Origin: Negativicutes bacterium
GTDB lineage: Bacteria > Bacillota_C > Negativicutes > Sporomusales_B > JARLHX01
Length of the DNA: 64,000 nt
Direction: 5' to 3'
Assembly (NCBI GenBank): GCA_031292015.1
Contig: JARLHY010000008.1
Coordinates: 111,136-175,135, forward strand
Below, in pieces: positions 8,259 to 17,196 of this stretch. How positions within the stretch are numbered: position 1 is the stretch's first letter; each line of letters starts with the position of its first letter. The notes beneath the pieces were generated by a model. The model had not been told where the DNA came from and ran no database searches. It saw nothing but the letters and a program-made list of their open reading frames with translations. The translations under genes and the position numbers were made by a program.

Positions 8259-8435
8259 GGCTGTTGAAAAAGGCCAATCTGAGTCGCACCCGCAAGGGGC
8301 AGGCCGCATTTCTAAGCGCTTCGCGCAAGAACTGCGCACTTGGTGCTCCGGGAGCGCGCTTGCCGTACGTCGACATGTACTGTCTGCGCGCGCTTCCTCG
8401 CAGCCGCCTAGCGTCTCGACCCTTTTGAACAGCCT
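8258..8435. repeat. Dispersed palindromic element, family A, copy 2 (inside trp operon)
   Basis: A 178 bp unit with inverted ends AGGCTGTTGAAAAAGGCC and CGACCCTTTTGAACAGCCT. The interior shares segments such as ACCCGCAAGGGGCAGGCCGC and AAGAACTGCGCACTTGG with copy 3 and with the chimeric copy near 60.2 kb. It sits between trpC and trpB, so the folded RNA would lie inside the operon transcript. There is no T-run to make it a classical terminator. Confidence 0.85.
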
Positions 8436-8490
8436 AGATCGGTGCAATGATTTTTCAATTAACTTTTTAACAAGCAGGGAGGAATTTTAG

Positions 8491-9684
8491 ATGCCTGACA
8501 GTAATGGACGATTTGGCCGATACGGCGGCCGGTTTGTGCCTGAGACGGTGATGCCGGCTCTGGGAGAACTGGAAGCTTTTTATAACAAGGTGAGACAGGA
8601 TCCGTCGTTCCAGGCGGAACTTGAAGGATATCTGGCCGAATACGCCGGACGGCCCACCAGGCTGTATCTGGCGCAGAACCTGACCAAGCACTACGGCCGG
8701 GGCAAGATCTACCTGAAGCGGGAGGATCTGCTGCATACCGGGGCCCACAAGATCAACAACGCCCTGGGGCAGGCGCTGCTGGCCCGCCGGATGGGGAAAC
8801 GGCGAATCGTCGCCGAAACCGGGGCCGGTCAGCACGGGGTGGCCTGCGCCACGGTGGCGGCTCTCTTCGGGCTGGAGTGCCGGGTGTACATGGGGGAGGA
8901 AGACATGGAGCGTCAGGCGCTGAACGTTTTTCGGATGCGTCTTCTGGGCAGCGAGGTGATTCCGGTGACCAGCGGCAGCGGCACGCTGAAGGATGCCACC
9001 AGTGAAGCCATCCGCTACTGGGTCACCAACGTCGGCGACACGCATTACATCATCGGCTCGGTGGTGGGGCCACACCCCTACCCGCGGATCGTCCGGGATT
9101 TTCAGGCGGTGATCGGCCAGGAGACCAGGAGGCAGATCACGGTGCTGGCCGGAGCCGGGCTGAAGGCCGTTGTGGCCTGCGTCGGCGGCGGCAGCAACGC
9201 CATGGGTATGTTCTATCCCTTCAAAGACGACAGCAAGATCAGAAAAATCGGTGTCGAGGCCGCCGGCCGGGGGCTGGCCTCCGGAGAACACGCCGCGTCG
9301 CTGACCAGCGGCCGGCCAGGAGTACTGCACGGGGCTTTCAGCTACCTGCTGCAGGACGACGACGGCCAGGTGATACCGGCCTACTCGATTTCAGCCGGCC
9401 TGGATTATCCGGGGGTCGGTCCGGAGCATTCCTGTTTTCGCGACAGCGGCGTGGCCGAATACGCAGCGGTTACCGATGAACAGGCTCTAACGGCTTTTCA
9501 GCTGCTGGCGCGGCTGGAAGGCATTATCCCGGCGCTGGAGAGTGCCCACGCCCTGGCTTACCTGGCGGAGCTCATGCCCCTAATCGGGGTTGACGAGTCG
9601 GTGGTGGTGTGTCTTTCCGGCCGGGGGGACAAGGACGTGCAGCAAGTCGCAAAAGTACTGGAGGGATTCACATGTCACGCTTGA
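8491..9684 (+). CDS. trpB: Tryptophan synthase beta chain
   Basis: PLP enzyme that condenses indole with serine. 397 residues, the TrpB1 type that partners TrpA. The PLP lysine lies in [17 protein letters not shown], and the [10 protein letters not shown] substrate loop is present. The phosphate-binding loop [13 protein letters not shown] is intact, and the C-terminal SGRGDKDV is typical. A good ribosome site (GGGAGGAATT) precedes the ATG, as expected after the repeat breaks translational coupling with trpC. The stop overlaps the trpA start by 13 bp. Confidence 0.98.
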   Translation: MPDSNGRFGRYGGRFVPETVMPALGELEAFYNKVRQDPSFQAELEGYLAEYAGRPTRLYLAQNLTKHYGRGKIYLKREDLLHTGAHKINNALGQALLARRMGKRRIVAETGAGQHGVACATVAALFGLECRVYMGEEDMERQALNVFRMRLLGSEVIPVTSGSGTLKDATSEAIRYWVTNVGDTHYIIGSVVGPHPYPRIVRDFQAVIGQETRRQITVLAGAGLKAVVACVGGGSNAMGMFYPFKDDSKIRKIGVEAAGRGLASGEHAASLTSGRPGVLHGAFSYLLQDDDGQVIPAYSISAGLDYPGVGPEHSCFRDSGVAEYAAVTDEQALTAFQLLARLEGIIPALESAHALAYLAELMPLIGVDESVVVCLSGRGDKDVQQVAKVLEGFTCHA

Positions 9685-10463
9685 CCGACAGGCTAACGAA
9701 GCTTCGGACTGAGGGCCGCAAAGGGCTTATCGTGTATCTGACCGCCGGTTATCCGTCGATGACGGCCACGCTGGACGCCGTGCTGGCGGCGGAAGCGGCC
9801 GGAGCGGATGTCGTGGAAATCGGTATTCCTTTTTCGGACCCGATCGCCGACGGGCCGGTTATTCAGAAGGCGGCGGTGGAAGCCCTCAAAGCCGGAGCCA
9901 CCACCATAAAGGCGCTGGCGCTGATCAGGCAGATCCGGCTCAGCTCGGCTGTTCCACTGGCGGTGATGACCTATGTCAACACCATTATCAGCTACGGTCC
10001 GGCCGAATTCGTCAGGGACTTCAAGGCGGCTGGCCTGGACGGCATTATCGTGCCCGACCTGCCGCCGGAGGAAGCCGGACTGCTGCAGGGGCACTGCCTG
10101 GAAGCAGGGATCGACCTGATCCAGTTCGTCGCGCCCACCAGCACCGCCGAGCGAATCAAGGCCGTCTGCCGGACGGCGGGCGGATTCATTTACTGCATCT
10201 CCAGCACCGGGGTCACCGGGGTCCGGGCGGTGGATTACCGGCCGATCGCGGCGGCGATCCGCACTGTCCGGGAGAATACCGCCGTACCGGTGGCTATCGG
10301 ATTTGGCATCGGCGGACCGGAAGCGGCCAGTGAGGCCGCCCGCCATGCCGACGCGGTAATCGTCGGCAGCGCGATTGTTGAGCGACTGGGAAACGGCGGT
10401 GTCGGAGCGGTCCGCGAGCTGGTGCTGTCAATCCGCCGGGGCCTGGACAAGGGGGGCGACTGA
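9672..10463 (+). CDS. trpA: Tryptophan synthase alpha chain
   Basis: Cleaves indole-3-glycerol phosphate to indole, which is channelled to TrpB. 263 residues. The catalytic Glu in [20 protein letters not shown], the Asp in [14 protein letters not shown], and the phosphate loops ([17 protein letters not shown]) are present. ATG 9672 is chosen because the protein then starts [12 protein letters not shown] as in the family. An in-frame upstream codon would only add residues lying inside trpB. It overlaps the end of trpB. Confidence 0.97.
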   Translation: MSRLTDRLTKLRTEGRKGLIVYLTAGYPSMTATLDAVLAAEAAGADVVEIGIPFSDPIADGPVIQKAAVEALKAGATTIKALALIRQIRLSSAVPLAVMTYVNTIISYGPAEFVRDFKAAGLDGIIVPDLPPEEAGLLQGHCLEAGIDLIQFVAPTSTAERIKAVCRTAGGFIYCISSTGVTGVRAVDYRPIAAAIRTVRENTAVPVAIGFGIGGPEAASEAARHADAVIVGSAIVERLGNGGVGAVRELVLSIRRGLDKGGD

Positions 10464-10464
10464 C

Positions 10465-11934
10465 ATGAACTTGTCTGTGAGCCGGGAAGAGTTTTGCCGC
10501 TTGGCCCGAGATCATAATATCATTCCGGTTTACGCCGATTTAGCGGTAGACCTGGAGACCCCGGTTTCCCTCTTTTATAAGGTGGTTGGCGACAAACCCG
10601 GTTTTATGCTGGAAAGCGCCGAGACCAGCAAGACCTTCGGTCGTTATTCCTTTATCGGCACCGACCCATTTCTGACTGTCGCCGCCCGCCGCGACGGACT
10701 GGAGGTGGCTGGCGCCGGGGGGCGCCGGCGGGTGGAAGGGGCGCCGCTGGCTGCGCTGCAGACTGTTTTGAGCCGCTTTACCTTTCCGGAGCTGGAGCAG
10801 TTGCCGCCGTTCAGCGGCGGGGCTGTCGGTTACCTGGCCTATGAGGCGGTGGCGACCTGGGAGCGGGTGCGGGGACTGACGGTGGCACCGGATACGGTGC
10901 TGGGCGAGTTCATGTTCTGCAGAACCGTTGTCGCCATGGACCATCTAACCCACTCGGCCAAGCTGATCGTTCTGGCCGAGGTGGCTGACGCCGCCCGGGC
11001 GGGCGAGGAATACGACCGCGCCGCAGCAAGGATCGCCGGCCTGATCGGGGAGCTCAGCCAGCCGGTGGAACTGCCCCAGGCGGGTCAGGCGAGTCTCTCG
11101 GCCGGGGGACTGGCGGAGGCCCGGGACGAGGCGGTGCGGCAACGGTATATGGCTGATGTGGCGAAAGCCAAGGAATATATCGCCGCCGGGGAGATTTTTC
11201 AGGTGGTGCTTTCCCACCCCTTCCGCTGCGAACTGGCCGAGGAGCCGTTTTCGCTGTACCGGCGGCTGCGGCGGGTCAATCCTTCGCCTTATATGTTTTA
11301 TATCAACTTCGGGCCGCGGCAATTGGTGGGGGCGTCGCCGGAAATGCTTGTCAAGCTGCAGGACGGCCAGGTATTCACCTGCCCCATCGCCGGGACCAGG
11401 CCCCGGGGCAAGGATACCGCCGAGGATGAGCGGCTGGCGGCCGAACTGTTGGCGGACGTCAAGGAACGGGCCGAACACGCCATGCTGGTGGACCTCGGCC
11501 GGAACGACATCGGCCGGATCAGCCTGCCGGGAACGGTCCGGGTCAGCCGGATGATGGAAGTGGAGAACTTCTCCCATGTCATGCATCTTGTATCCGAGGT
11601 GACGGGAACTCTCGATCCCCGCTACCGTCCGGCCGAGGTGCTGGCAGCCTGTTTTCCGGCCGGGACGCTGAGCGGCGCCTCTAAGGTCCGGGCGATGGAG
11701 ATTATCAACGAACTGGAGCAGCTGCCGCGGGGGGCTTACGGGGGAGCGGTGGGTTATTTCGATTTCCGCGGCAACATGGATACCTGCATCACCATCAGGA
11801 CGCTGGCGGTCGAAGGCGGGGAGGCCGTCATCCAGACCGGGGCGGGGATTGTGGCCGACTCGGTGCCGGAGACCGAATATCAGGAAATTCTCCATAAAGC
11901 CGGAGCGATGTTCCGGGTGCTGAAAGGGGAGTGA
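10465..11934 (+). CDS. trpE: Anthranilate synthase component I
   Basis: Makes anthranilate from chorismate with ammonia delivered by TrpG. 489 residues. The N-terminal tryptophan feedback site is recognisable (FMLESAETSKTFGRYSFIG, with the LLES-like motif). The catalytic domain shows FQVVLSHPF, YMFYINFG, CPIAGTRPRGKD and the Mg/chorismate region DLGRNDIGRIS. The start at 10465 follows the trpA stop by one base; a longer frame reaches back into trpA but has no ribosome site. It is the sixth gene of the operon, whereas trpE leads in most Firmicute trp operons. Confidence 0.96.
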   Translation: MNLSVSREEFCRLARDHNIIPVYADLAVDLETPVSLFYKVVGDKPGFMLESAETSKTFGRYSFIGTDPFLTVAARRDGLEVAGAGGRRRVEGAPLAALQTVLSRFTFPELEQLPPFSGGAVGYLAYEAVATWERVRGLTVAPDTVLGEFMFCRTVVAMDHLTHSAKLIVLAEVADAARAGEEYDRAAARIAGLIGELSQPVELPQAGQASLSAGGLAEARDEAVRQRYMADVAKAKEYIAAGEIFQVVLSHPFRCELAEEPFSLYRRLRRVNPSPYMFYINFGPRQLVGASPEMLVKLQDGQVFTCPIAGTRPRGKDTAEDERLAAELLADVKERAEHAMLVDLGRNDIGRISLPGTVRVSRMMEVENFSHVMHLVSEVTGTLDPRYRPAEVLAACFPAGTLSGASKVRAMEIINELEQLPRGAYGGAVGYFDFRGNMDTCITIRTLAVEGGEAVIQTGAGIVADSVPETEYQEILHKAGAMFRVLKGE

Positions 11935-11938
11935 GAGC

Positions 11939-12505
11939 ATGATTCTCTTGATCGACAACTACGATTCCTTCACCTACAATGTCTATCAGTACGTGGCCAA
12001 GCTGGGCTATCCGGTCAAAGTGGCCCGCAACGACCGGATCACCCTGGAGGAGATCGCGGACGGCGGTTATACGGCCATCATCATTTCGCCGGGACCGGGC
12101 ACACCGGACGACGCCGGCATCAGCAAGGCGGCCATTGCCCGCTTTGCCGGCGAGATCCCGATCTTCGGGATATGCCTGGGCCACCAGGCCATCGGCGATG
12201 TGTTTGGCGGCAGGGTGGTGCGGGCGCCCCAGCCGGTCCACGGCAAAACCTCGCAGATTTATCACGAAGGCAACGGCATTTACCGCGACCTGCCGCGCCC
12301 CTTTACTGCCGGGCGGTACCACTCGCTGACGGTGGACAGCGCCGGGCTGCCGGATTGCCTGGCGGTCACGGCCAAAAGCGAGGACGGCCTGATCATGGGT
12401 CTGAAACACCGGGACTACAAGGTCGAAGGGGTGCAGTTCCATCCAGAGTCGATATTGACGCCGGACGGGATTAAGCTGCTGACCAATTTCCTGGCTGCCT
12501 GCTGA
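11939..12505 (+). CDS. trpG: Anthranilate synthase component II, glutamine amidotransferase
   Basis: Class I glutamine amidotransferase of 188 residues that supplies ammonia to TrpE. The nucleophile is the Cys of IFGICLGHQAIG, with the His/Glu pair in VQFHPESILTP; the N-terminal LLIDNYDSFTYN and SPGPGTPDDAG oxyanion regions are typical. Like many Firmicute TrpG proteins it could also serve PabB in folate synthesis. It starts four bases after trpE and ends the operon; the GGGGAG ribosome site lies inside the trpE end. Confidence 0.95.
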   Translation: MILLIDNYDSFTYNVYQYVAKLGYPVKVARNDRITLEEIADGGYTAIIISPGPGTPDDAGISKAAIARFAGEIPIFGICLGHQAIGDVFGGRVVRAPQPVHGKTSQIYHEGNGIYRDLPRPFTAGRYHSLTVDSAGLPDCLAVTAKSEDGLIMGLKHRDYKVEGVQFHPESILTPDGIKLLTNFLAAC

Positions 12506-12509
12506 CTGA

Positions 12510-12809
12510 AGGCTGTTCAAAAAGGCCAATCTGCGTCGCACCCGCAAGGGGCAGGCCGCATTTCTAAGCGCTTCGCGCAAGAACTGCGCACTTGGTGCTC
12601 CGGGAGCGCGCTTGCCGTACGCCACCATGTACTGTCGCCCCGAACGTATCGCCGTCCATGGCGCGCTCGGGACTAGGCCATCCAAGGCCGTCGGCGCGCG
12701 CTTCCTCGCAGCGACCCGCACATATCGCGTAAGACTATCGCCAGAAAACACAATGCGGTGATACGATCGGTGTACTCAGAACGTGCATCTCGACCTTTTT
12801 GAACAGCCT
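12510..12809. repeat. Dispersed palindromic element, family A, copy 3
   Basis: A 300 bp unit with ends AGGCTGTTCAAAAAGGCC and ACCTTTTTGAACAGCCT. The first 120 bp are nearly identical to copy 2 (8258-8435). The interior then diverges with an extra ~120 bp block not seen in copy 2. It lies four bases after the trpG stop and may help terminate or stabilise the trp transcript. Confidence 0.85.
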
Positions 12810-12845
12810 GGTGGAGTTTAATAAGGTGAACGAAATGTAAGTTGA

Positions 12846-12893
12846 AATAATCGATGATATTGTAAACGAAAGTTCGCAATATCATCGATTATT
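12846..12893. terminator. Perfect 17 bp palindromic hairpin, possible bidirectional terminator
   Basis: AATAATCGATGATATTG (12846-12862) is exactly complementary to 12877-12893, with a 14 nt loop, and is followed by TTTATTGG. It lies between the trp operon and the XRE-cupin gene. A repressor site is an alternative reading. Confidence 0.5.
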
Positions 12894-13022
12894 TTATTGG
12901 TTTGAGCATTTGCTGGTTAAAATATGAAATTATATTCATTATAATGAAATTTGCTGTGGATTTTCCTGGCGGCGGATGCTATAGTGAAAATAAATCGATT
13001 GGTCGGTGAGAGGTGCAGCGGG

Positions 13023-13595
13023 ATGAACAAAGATATCGGCCAGAAGGTCAAGGACCTGCGGGTCGGCAAAAGGTTGACCCTGAAAAATCTGAGCGAAATG
13101 ACCAACCTGTCTACAGGTTTTCTGTCACAGCTGGAGCGCGGTCTGACGGCCATCGCCACTGACTCGCTGGCTGCGATTGCCCAGGCGCTGGATGTCGAGC
13201 TGGCTTATTTCTTCGTCAAGCCGACGGTGGACGGCCAGTATGTTTTCAGAAGCTACGAGCGCGACGTGCTGCGGATCGAGAGTTCGCGGTTCATTCATTA
13301 CCGTCTGAGCAGCGCTCCGGCCGACAAAAGGCTGCTGACCAGGCTGGTGGAACTGCTGCCGATCAACAGTCAGGAACCTATCAGCCCTTATCCCCATGAA
13401 GGGGAGGAGTTCGTCTATGTTCTGGAAGGAACGCTGACTTTGTTTATCAACCAGGAGCGGTTCGAGCTGTTCCCGGGGGACACGGCGCATTACGCTTCGA
13501 ATATCGTCCACAACTGGGCCAACTACACCAACAAGCTGGTCAGGCTGCTGGTGGTGAGCGTGCCTAATCCGCTGCAGGAGGGCGGGCATGACTAA
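13023..13595 (+). CDS. XRE-family regulator with C-terminal cupin domain
   Basis: 190 residues: a helix-turn-helix (about 5-60, with LTLKNLSEMTNLSTGFLSQLERG) followed by a small cupin barrel (about 110-180, with PHEGEEFVYVLEGTLTLFI and FPGDTAHYASNIVHNWAN). Such XRE-cupin proteins are one-component regulators that sense a small metabolite in the barrel. Its end overlaps the start of the glycyl-radical activase by 8 bp, so it is probably the local regulator of the hydroxyproline dehydratase genes. ATG 13023 is preferred over an upstream in-frame codon because of the GTGCAGCGGG leader and the usual family N-terminus. Confidence 0.9.
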   Translation: MNKDIGQKVKDLRVGKRLTLKNLSEMTNLSTGFLSQLERGLTAIATDSLAAIAQALDVELAYFFVKPTVDGQYVFRSYERDVLRIESSRFIHYRLSSAPADKRLLTRLVELLPINSQEPISPYPHEGEEFVYVLEGTLTLFINQERFELFPGDTAHYASNIVHNWANYTNKLVRLLVVSVPNPLQEGGHD

Positions 13596-14478
13596 GGCGG
13601 TCATTTTCAATATCCAGAAATTTTGTGTCCATGACGGGCCGGGTATCCGGACCACGGTGTTTTTCAAGGGCTGCCCGCTGAGCTGCGGCTGGTGCCACAA
13701 CCCGGAGAGCCAGAAGTTCGAACCGGAGCTGCTGGTGCAGCCGGAGAAGTGCGGCGGCTGCGGCCTGTGTCAAAGCCACTGCCCGCACGGGGCGGCTACG
13801 GCAGGCGGTTTTCTCGCCGACAGGTGCACGGCCTGCGGGGGCTGCACCGACTGGTGTCCCGGCGACGCCCGGGCGGTGGCGGGACGGGAATACGGCATGG
13901 AGGAACTGCTGGCCGAAATCGAAAAGGACGCGCCGTTTTACGAGCAGTCCGGCGGCGGGGTGACCCTGTCCGGCGGCGAGGCCCTCTGCCAGATCGATTT
14001 CGTGGAGCGGCTGGTGCGGGCCTGCTCCCAAAAGGGGATTCACGTGGCGGTCGACACCTGCGGCCAGGTGCCGTACGAGCACTTTGCCAGAGTGCTGGAT
14101 TATACCGGACTATTCCTCTATGATCTCAAGCTGGATGACTCCGCCCGGCATGAGCGGCACACCGGCCGGGACAACTCGCTGATTCTGGCCAATCTTAAGC
14201 GGCTTTGCGACAGCGGCGCCAGGGTCCATTTGCGGTTGCCGCTGATCGAGGGGGTCAACGCCGACGACACCGATATCGAAGGGGTGATGGCCGCGGCCAA
14301 ACCGCTGGGCATCAGGACCATTGCCCTGTTGCCTTATCACGATATCGGCCGCGCCAAGTACCAAAGGCTGGGGCGGGAATATCCGGCGCTGTCGGCGGCG
14401 AGCCCTCCGCCCGAACGGCTGGAGAAGATAAGGCGCCGGTTCGCTGCAAACGGGTTTGATGTAACTATAGGAGGGTGA
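13588..14478 (+). CDS. Glycyl-radical enzyme activating enzyme (radical SAM)
   Basis: 296 residues. Uses SAM and a [4Fe-4S] cluster to place the glycyl radical on its partner enzyme. The radical SAM motif is CPLSCGWC (C-x3-C-x2-C). It is followed by an inserted ferredoxin-like segment with two cluster motifs (CGGCGLCQSHC; CTACGGCTDWC), the arrangement of PFL2/HypD-type activases. The SGGEAL motif for SAM binding and DTCGQVP follow. It lies directly before, and overlaps by a few bases, the ribosome-site region of the glycyl-radical enzyme, its obvious substrate. Confidence 0.95.
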   Translation: MTKAVIFNIQKFCVHDGPGIRTTVFFKGCPLSCGWCHNPESQKFEPELLVQPEKCGGCGLCQSHCPHGAATAGGFLADRCTACGGCTDWCPGDARAVAGREYGMEELLAEIEKDAPFYEQSGGGVTLSGGEALCQIDFVERLVRACSQKGIHVAVDTCGQVPYEHFARVLDYTGLFLYDLKLDDSARHERHTGRDNSLILANLKRLCDSGARVHLRLPLIEGVNADDTDIEGVMAAAKPLGIRTIALLPYHDIGRAKYQRLGREYPALSAASPPPERLEKIRRRFAANGFDVTIGG

Positions 14479-14483
14479 GAAGA

Positions 14484-16859
14484 ATGGACAGAGGTATGAA
14501 CGGGAGAATTCGCCAGCTCAGGCGGCAGAGTATGACCACCGAACCCAGCATATCGATGGAGCGGGCCAGGCTGGTAACCGAGGCCTATAAGAAACATGCC
14601 GGGACGATGGAGTCGCCTCTTCTCCGGGCGCTGACCTTCAAACATATCATGGAAAACAAACGGCTCTGCATTAATCCAGGGGAACTGATTGTCGGCGAGA
14701 AGGGGGAGGGACCGCAGTCGGCTCCCACTTTCCCTGAGCTGTGCTGTCATTCGCTGGAGGATTTCGCGGTGATGGCCAGCCGGGAGCGGATATCCTTCGC
14801 AGTCAGTGACGAAGCCAGGCGGTTTCAGGCCGAGACGGTCATCCCCTACTGGTCGGAGCGCTCGCTGCGGCAAAAGCTGCTGGCCAATATGACCCCCCAG
14901 TGGCTGGACTGTTATCAGGCCGGTCTGTTCACCGAGTTCATGGAGCAGCGATCACCGGGGCACACGGTGGCTGACGGCAAGATGTACCAAAAGGGCCTGC
15001 TGGACTTTAAGGCCGATATCGCTGCGGCCATCGCCGCCCTGGACTGGGACAGCGACGAGACGGCCTACGAGCGCAAGGTTCAACTGGAAGCGATGGACAT
15101 CTGCTGCGATGCGGTGATCACCTTTGGCCAGCGCTACGCCGAGTACGCCTGCAAGCTGGCAACGGCGGAAGCCGATCCGGTGCGCAGGGAGGAGCTATTG
15201 GCCATCGCCGCCAACTGCGGGGTGGTACCGGCCCATAAGCCGGAAACCTTCGCCCAGGCCATCCAGATGTACTGGTTCATGCATATCGCCGTCACCACAG
15301 AACTGAACAACTGGGACTCCTACAGCCCGGGGCGGCTGGATCAGCATCTTGATCCCTTCTACCGGCGGGGACTGGCGGACGGGACGCTGACGCCGGAGGC
15401 AGCCAAAGAACTGCTGGAGTGTCTGTGGGTCAAATTCAACAATCAGCCGGCGCCGCCCAAAGTCGGGATCACTCTGAAGGAAAGCGCCACTTATACCGAT
15501 TTCGCCAATATCAACAGCGGCGGCGTCAGGCCCGACGGCTCGGACGGGGTTAATGACGTGACCTATCTGATCCTGGACACGATGGATGAGATGCAGCTGC
15601 TGCAGCCCAGCTCCAACGTTCAGGTCAGCAAAAAATCGCCCCACCGATTTGTCAAACGGGCCTGCGAGATTTCCCGCAGGGGCTGGGGCCAGCCGGCGCT
15701 GTACAACACCGACGCCATCATCCAGGAACTCTTAAGGGCCGGCAAGGACATCATCGACGCCCGGGAGGGCGGGGCCAGCGGCTGCGTAGAAACAGGGGCT
15801 TTCGGCAAGGAAGCCTACATTCTCACCGGCTATTTCAACCTGCTGAAGATTCTGGAGCTGACCCTAAGCGACGGCTTCGACCGGGTTTCCGGCAAGCAGC
15901 TGGGACTGGCCACCGGCCAGGCAACCGACTACGGCTCCTTTGAAGAACTGCTGGAGGCTTTTCGCCGCCAGGTGAAACATTTCGCCGACATCAAGATCAC
16001 CGGCAACCATGTTATCGAGAAAATCTACGCCAGCCAGATGCCGTGCCCCTTTCTGTCGGTGCTTGTCAGCGACTGCATTGCCAAAGGCAGGGATTACAAC
16101 GGCGGCGGCGCCAGATACAACACCAGCTATATCCAGGGGGTGGGGATCGGGACGCTCACCGACTGCCTGGCGGCGATCAAGTACAATGTGTTCGACCAAG
16201 GCCGGTTTACCATGGCTGAGCTGATGCAGGCCCTGGCCGACGATTTCGCCGGCCACGATCGGCTGCGCAGCCTGGTGCAGGGCAAGACGCCGAAGTACGG
16301 CAACGATGACGATTATGCCGACGGGCTGATGGTGGAGGCGTTCAACATCTTCTACGGCGCGGTGAACGGCCGCAAGAACATGCGCGGCGGCAGCTACCGC
16401 ATCGATATGCTGCCCACCACCTGTCACGTCTATTTCGGGTCGGTCACCGGGGCGACCCCCAACGGGCGGTTGGCCGGCAAGCCGGTGTCGGAGGGGATTT
16501 CGCCCCACCAGGGCGCTGACCGCCAGGGACCGACGGCGGTGATCAAATCGGCGGCCAAGATGGATCACCTGAGAACCGGGGGAACGCTGCTCAACCAGAA
16601 ATTTACCCCGGCGGTGGTGGCCGGCGACAGATGCCTGGAAAGCATGGCGGCGCTGGTGCGGACCTATTTCAGTCTCGACGGCCACCATATCCAGTTCAAT
16701 GTCATCGACCGGGCGACACTGCTCGCGGCCCAGGCCCGGCCGGAGGAATACAAGGACCTGATTGTGCGGGTGGCCGGCTACAGCGACCATTTCCACAACC
16801 TCAGCAGGGAGCTGCAGGATGAGATTATCGAGCGGACCGAGCAGACCTTCGGAGGGTAG
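14484..16859 (+). CDS. hypD: Glycyl-radical dehydratase, trans-4-hydroxy-L-proline dehydratase type
   Basis: 791 residues. HypD dehydrates trans-4-hydroxy-L-proline to pyrroline-5-carboxylate under anoxic conditions. The thiyl-radical Cys is residue 434 in GASGCVETG and the radical Gly is residue 765 in VRVAGYSDHF; Cys434 is the number I recall for Clostridioides difficile HypD. Long stretches characteristic of HypD are visible (VVPAHKPETF, PAPPKVGITLKES, TPKYGNDDDYAD, GHHIQFNV). I prefer ATG 14484 (AGGAGG at suitable spacing) over GTG 14475. No proC (P5C reductase) adjoins. A different 4-carbon-ring substrate is possible, but the HypD assignment looks sound. Confidence 0.88.
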   Translation: MDRGMNGRIRQLRRQSMTTEPSISMERARLVTEAYKKHAGTMESPLLRALTFKHIMENKRLCINPGELIVGEKGEGPQSAPTFPELCCHSLEDFAVMASRERISFAVSDEARRFQAETVIPYWSERSLRQKLLANMTPQWLDCYQAGLFTEFMEQRSPGHTVADGKMYQKGLLDFKADIAAAIAALDWDSDETAYERKVQLEAMDICCDAVITFGQRYAEYACKLATAEADPVRREELLAIAANCGVVPAHKPETFAQAIQMYWFMHIAVTTELNNWDSYSPGRLDQHLDPFYRRGLADGTLTPEAAKELLECLWVKFNNQPAPPKVGITLKESATYTDFANINSGGVRPDGSDGVNDVTYLILDTMDEMQLLQPSSNVQVSKKSPHRFVKRACEISRRGWGQPALYNTDAIIQELLRAGKDIIDAREGGASGCVETGAFGKEAYILTGYFNLLKILELTLSDGFDRVSGKQLGLATGQATDYGSFEELLEAFRRQVKHFADIKITGNHVIEKIYASQMPCPFLSVLVSDCIAKGRDYNGGGARYNTSYIQGVGIGTLTDCLAAIKYNVFDQGRFTMAELMQALADDFAGHDRLRSLVQGKTPKYGNDDDYADGLMVEAFNIFYGAVNGRKNMRGGSYRIDMLPTTCHVYFGSVTGATPNGRLAGKPVSEGISPHQGADRQGPTAVIKSAAKMDHLRTGGTLLNQKFTPAVVAGDRCLESMAALVRTYFSLDGHHIQFNVIDRATLLAAQARPEEYKDLIVRVAGYSDHFHNLSRELQDEIIERTEQTFGG

Positions 16860-16865
16860 GCGGTC

Positions 16866-16978
16866 GGCGATAAAGCCCCATCTGCAGCGTTGCTCCTCAG
16901 AGCGCTTGCTTGCGTACATCCCAGTACGCGGCGCGGCGGCGCTCTTCCGGTGCGCCTTGCATCTGGAACTTTCTCGCC
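16866..16978. repeat. Short degenerate family B-like palindromic element
   Basis: GGCGATAAAGCCCCATCTGC at the left resembles the family B start (GTTGATAAACCCCCATCTGC), and TTGCATCTGGAACTTTCTCGCC-like sequence closes the unit as an inverted end. The interior includes the shared CCCAGTACGCG segment. It lies just after hypD. Confidence 0.6.
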
Positions 16979-17001
16979 AACCTTCTTTTGTCTTAGCTCT
17001 G

Positions 17002-17032
17002 ACCTGGCCTTTAAGGCCAGGTTCTGTTTTTG
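17002..17032 (+). terminator. Rho-independent terminator after hypD
   Basis: ACCTGGCCT / AGGCCAGGT stem with a three-base loop, followed by TCTGTTTTTG. It closes the regulator-activase-hypD transcript. Confidence 0.8.
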
Positions 17033-17196
17033 TAAAAGAAGGGTGGCAGTTCAGGCCGGGGATGGCGGAAGGGAAACCGGGCAGGGGGCGACGAACGGTA
17101 CAAACTAGGAGTAATTCAGCGGGTGTAGGGAGCAGTTTATTGGTCCTGAGAATAGCAAACCAACAACAAAATATACTAGTGGCAGGAGGGCGAAGT

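Noticed and set aside
8258..8435. CRISPR array
   Set aside because: The repeats are dispersed, long and palindromic, without regular spacers or cas genes.
12510..12809. Insertion sequence with transposase
   Set aside because: The unit has inverted ends but no coding capacity; none of the repeats in this window encodes a transposase.
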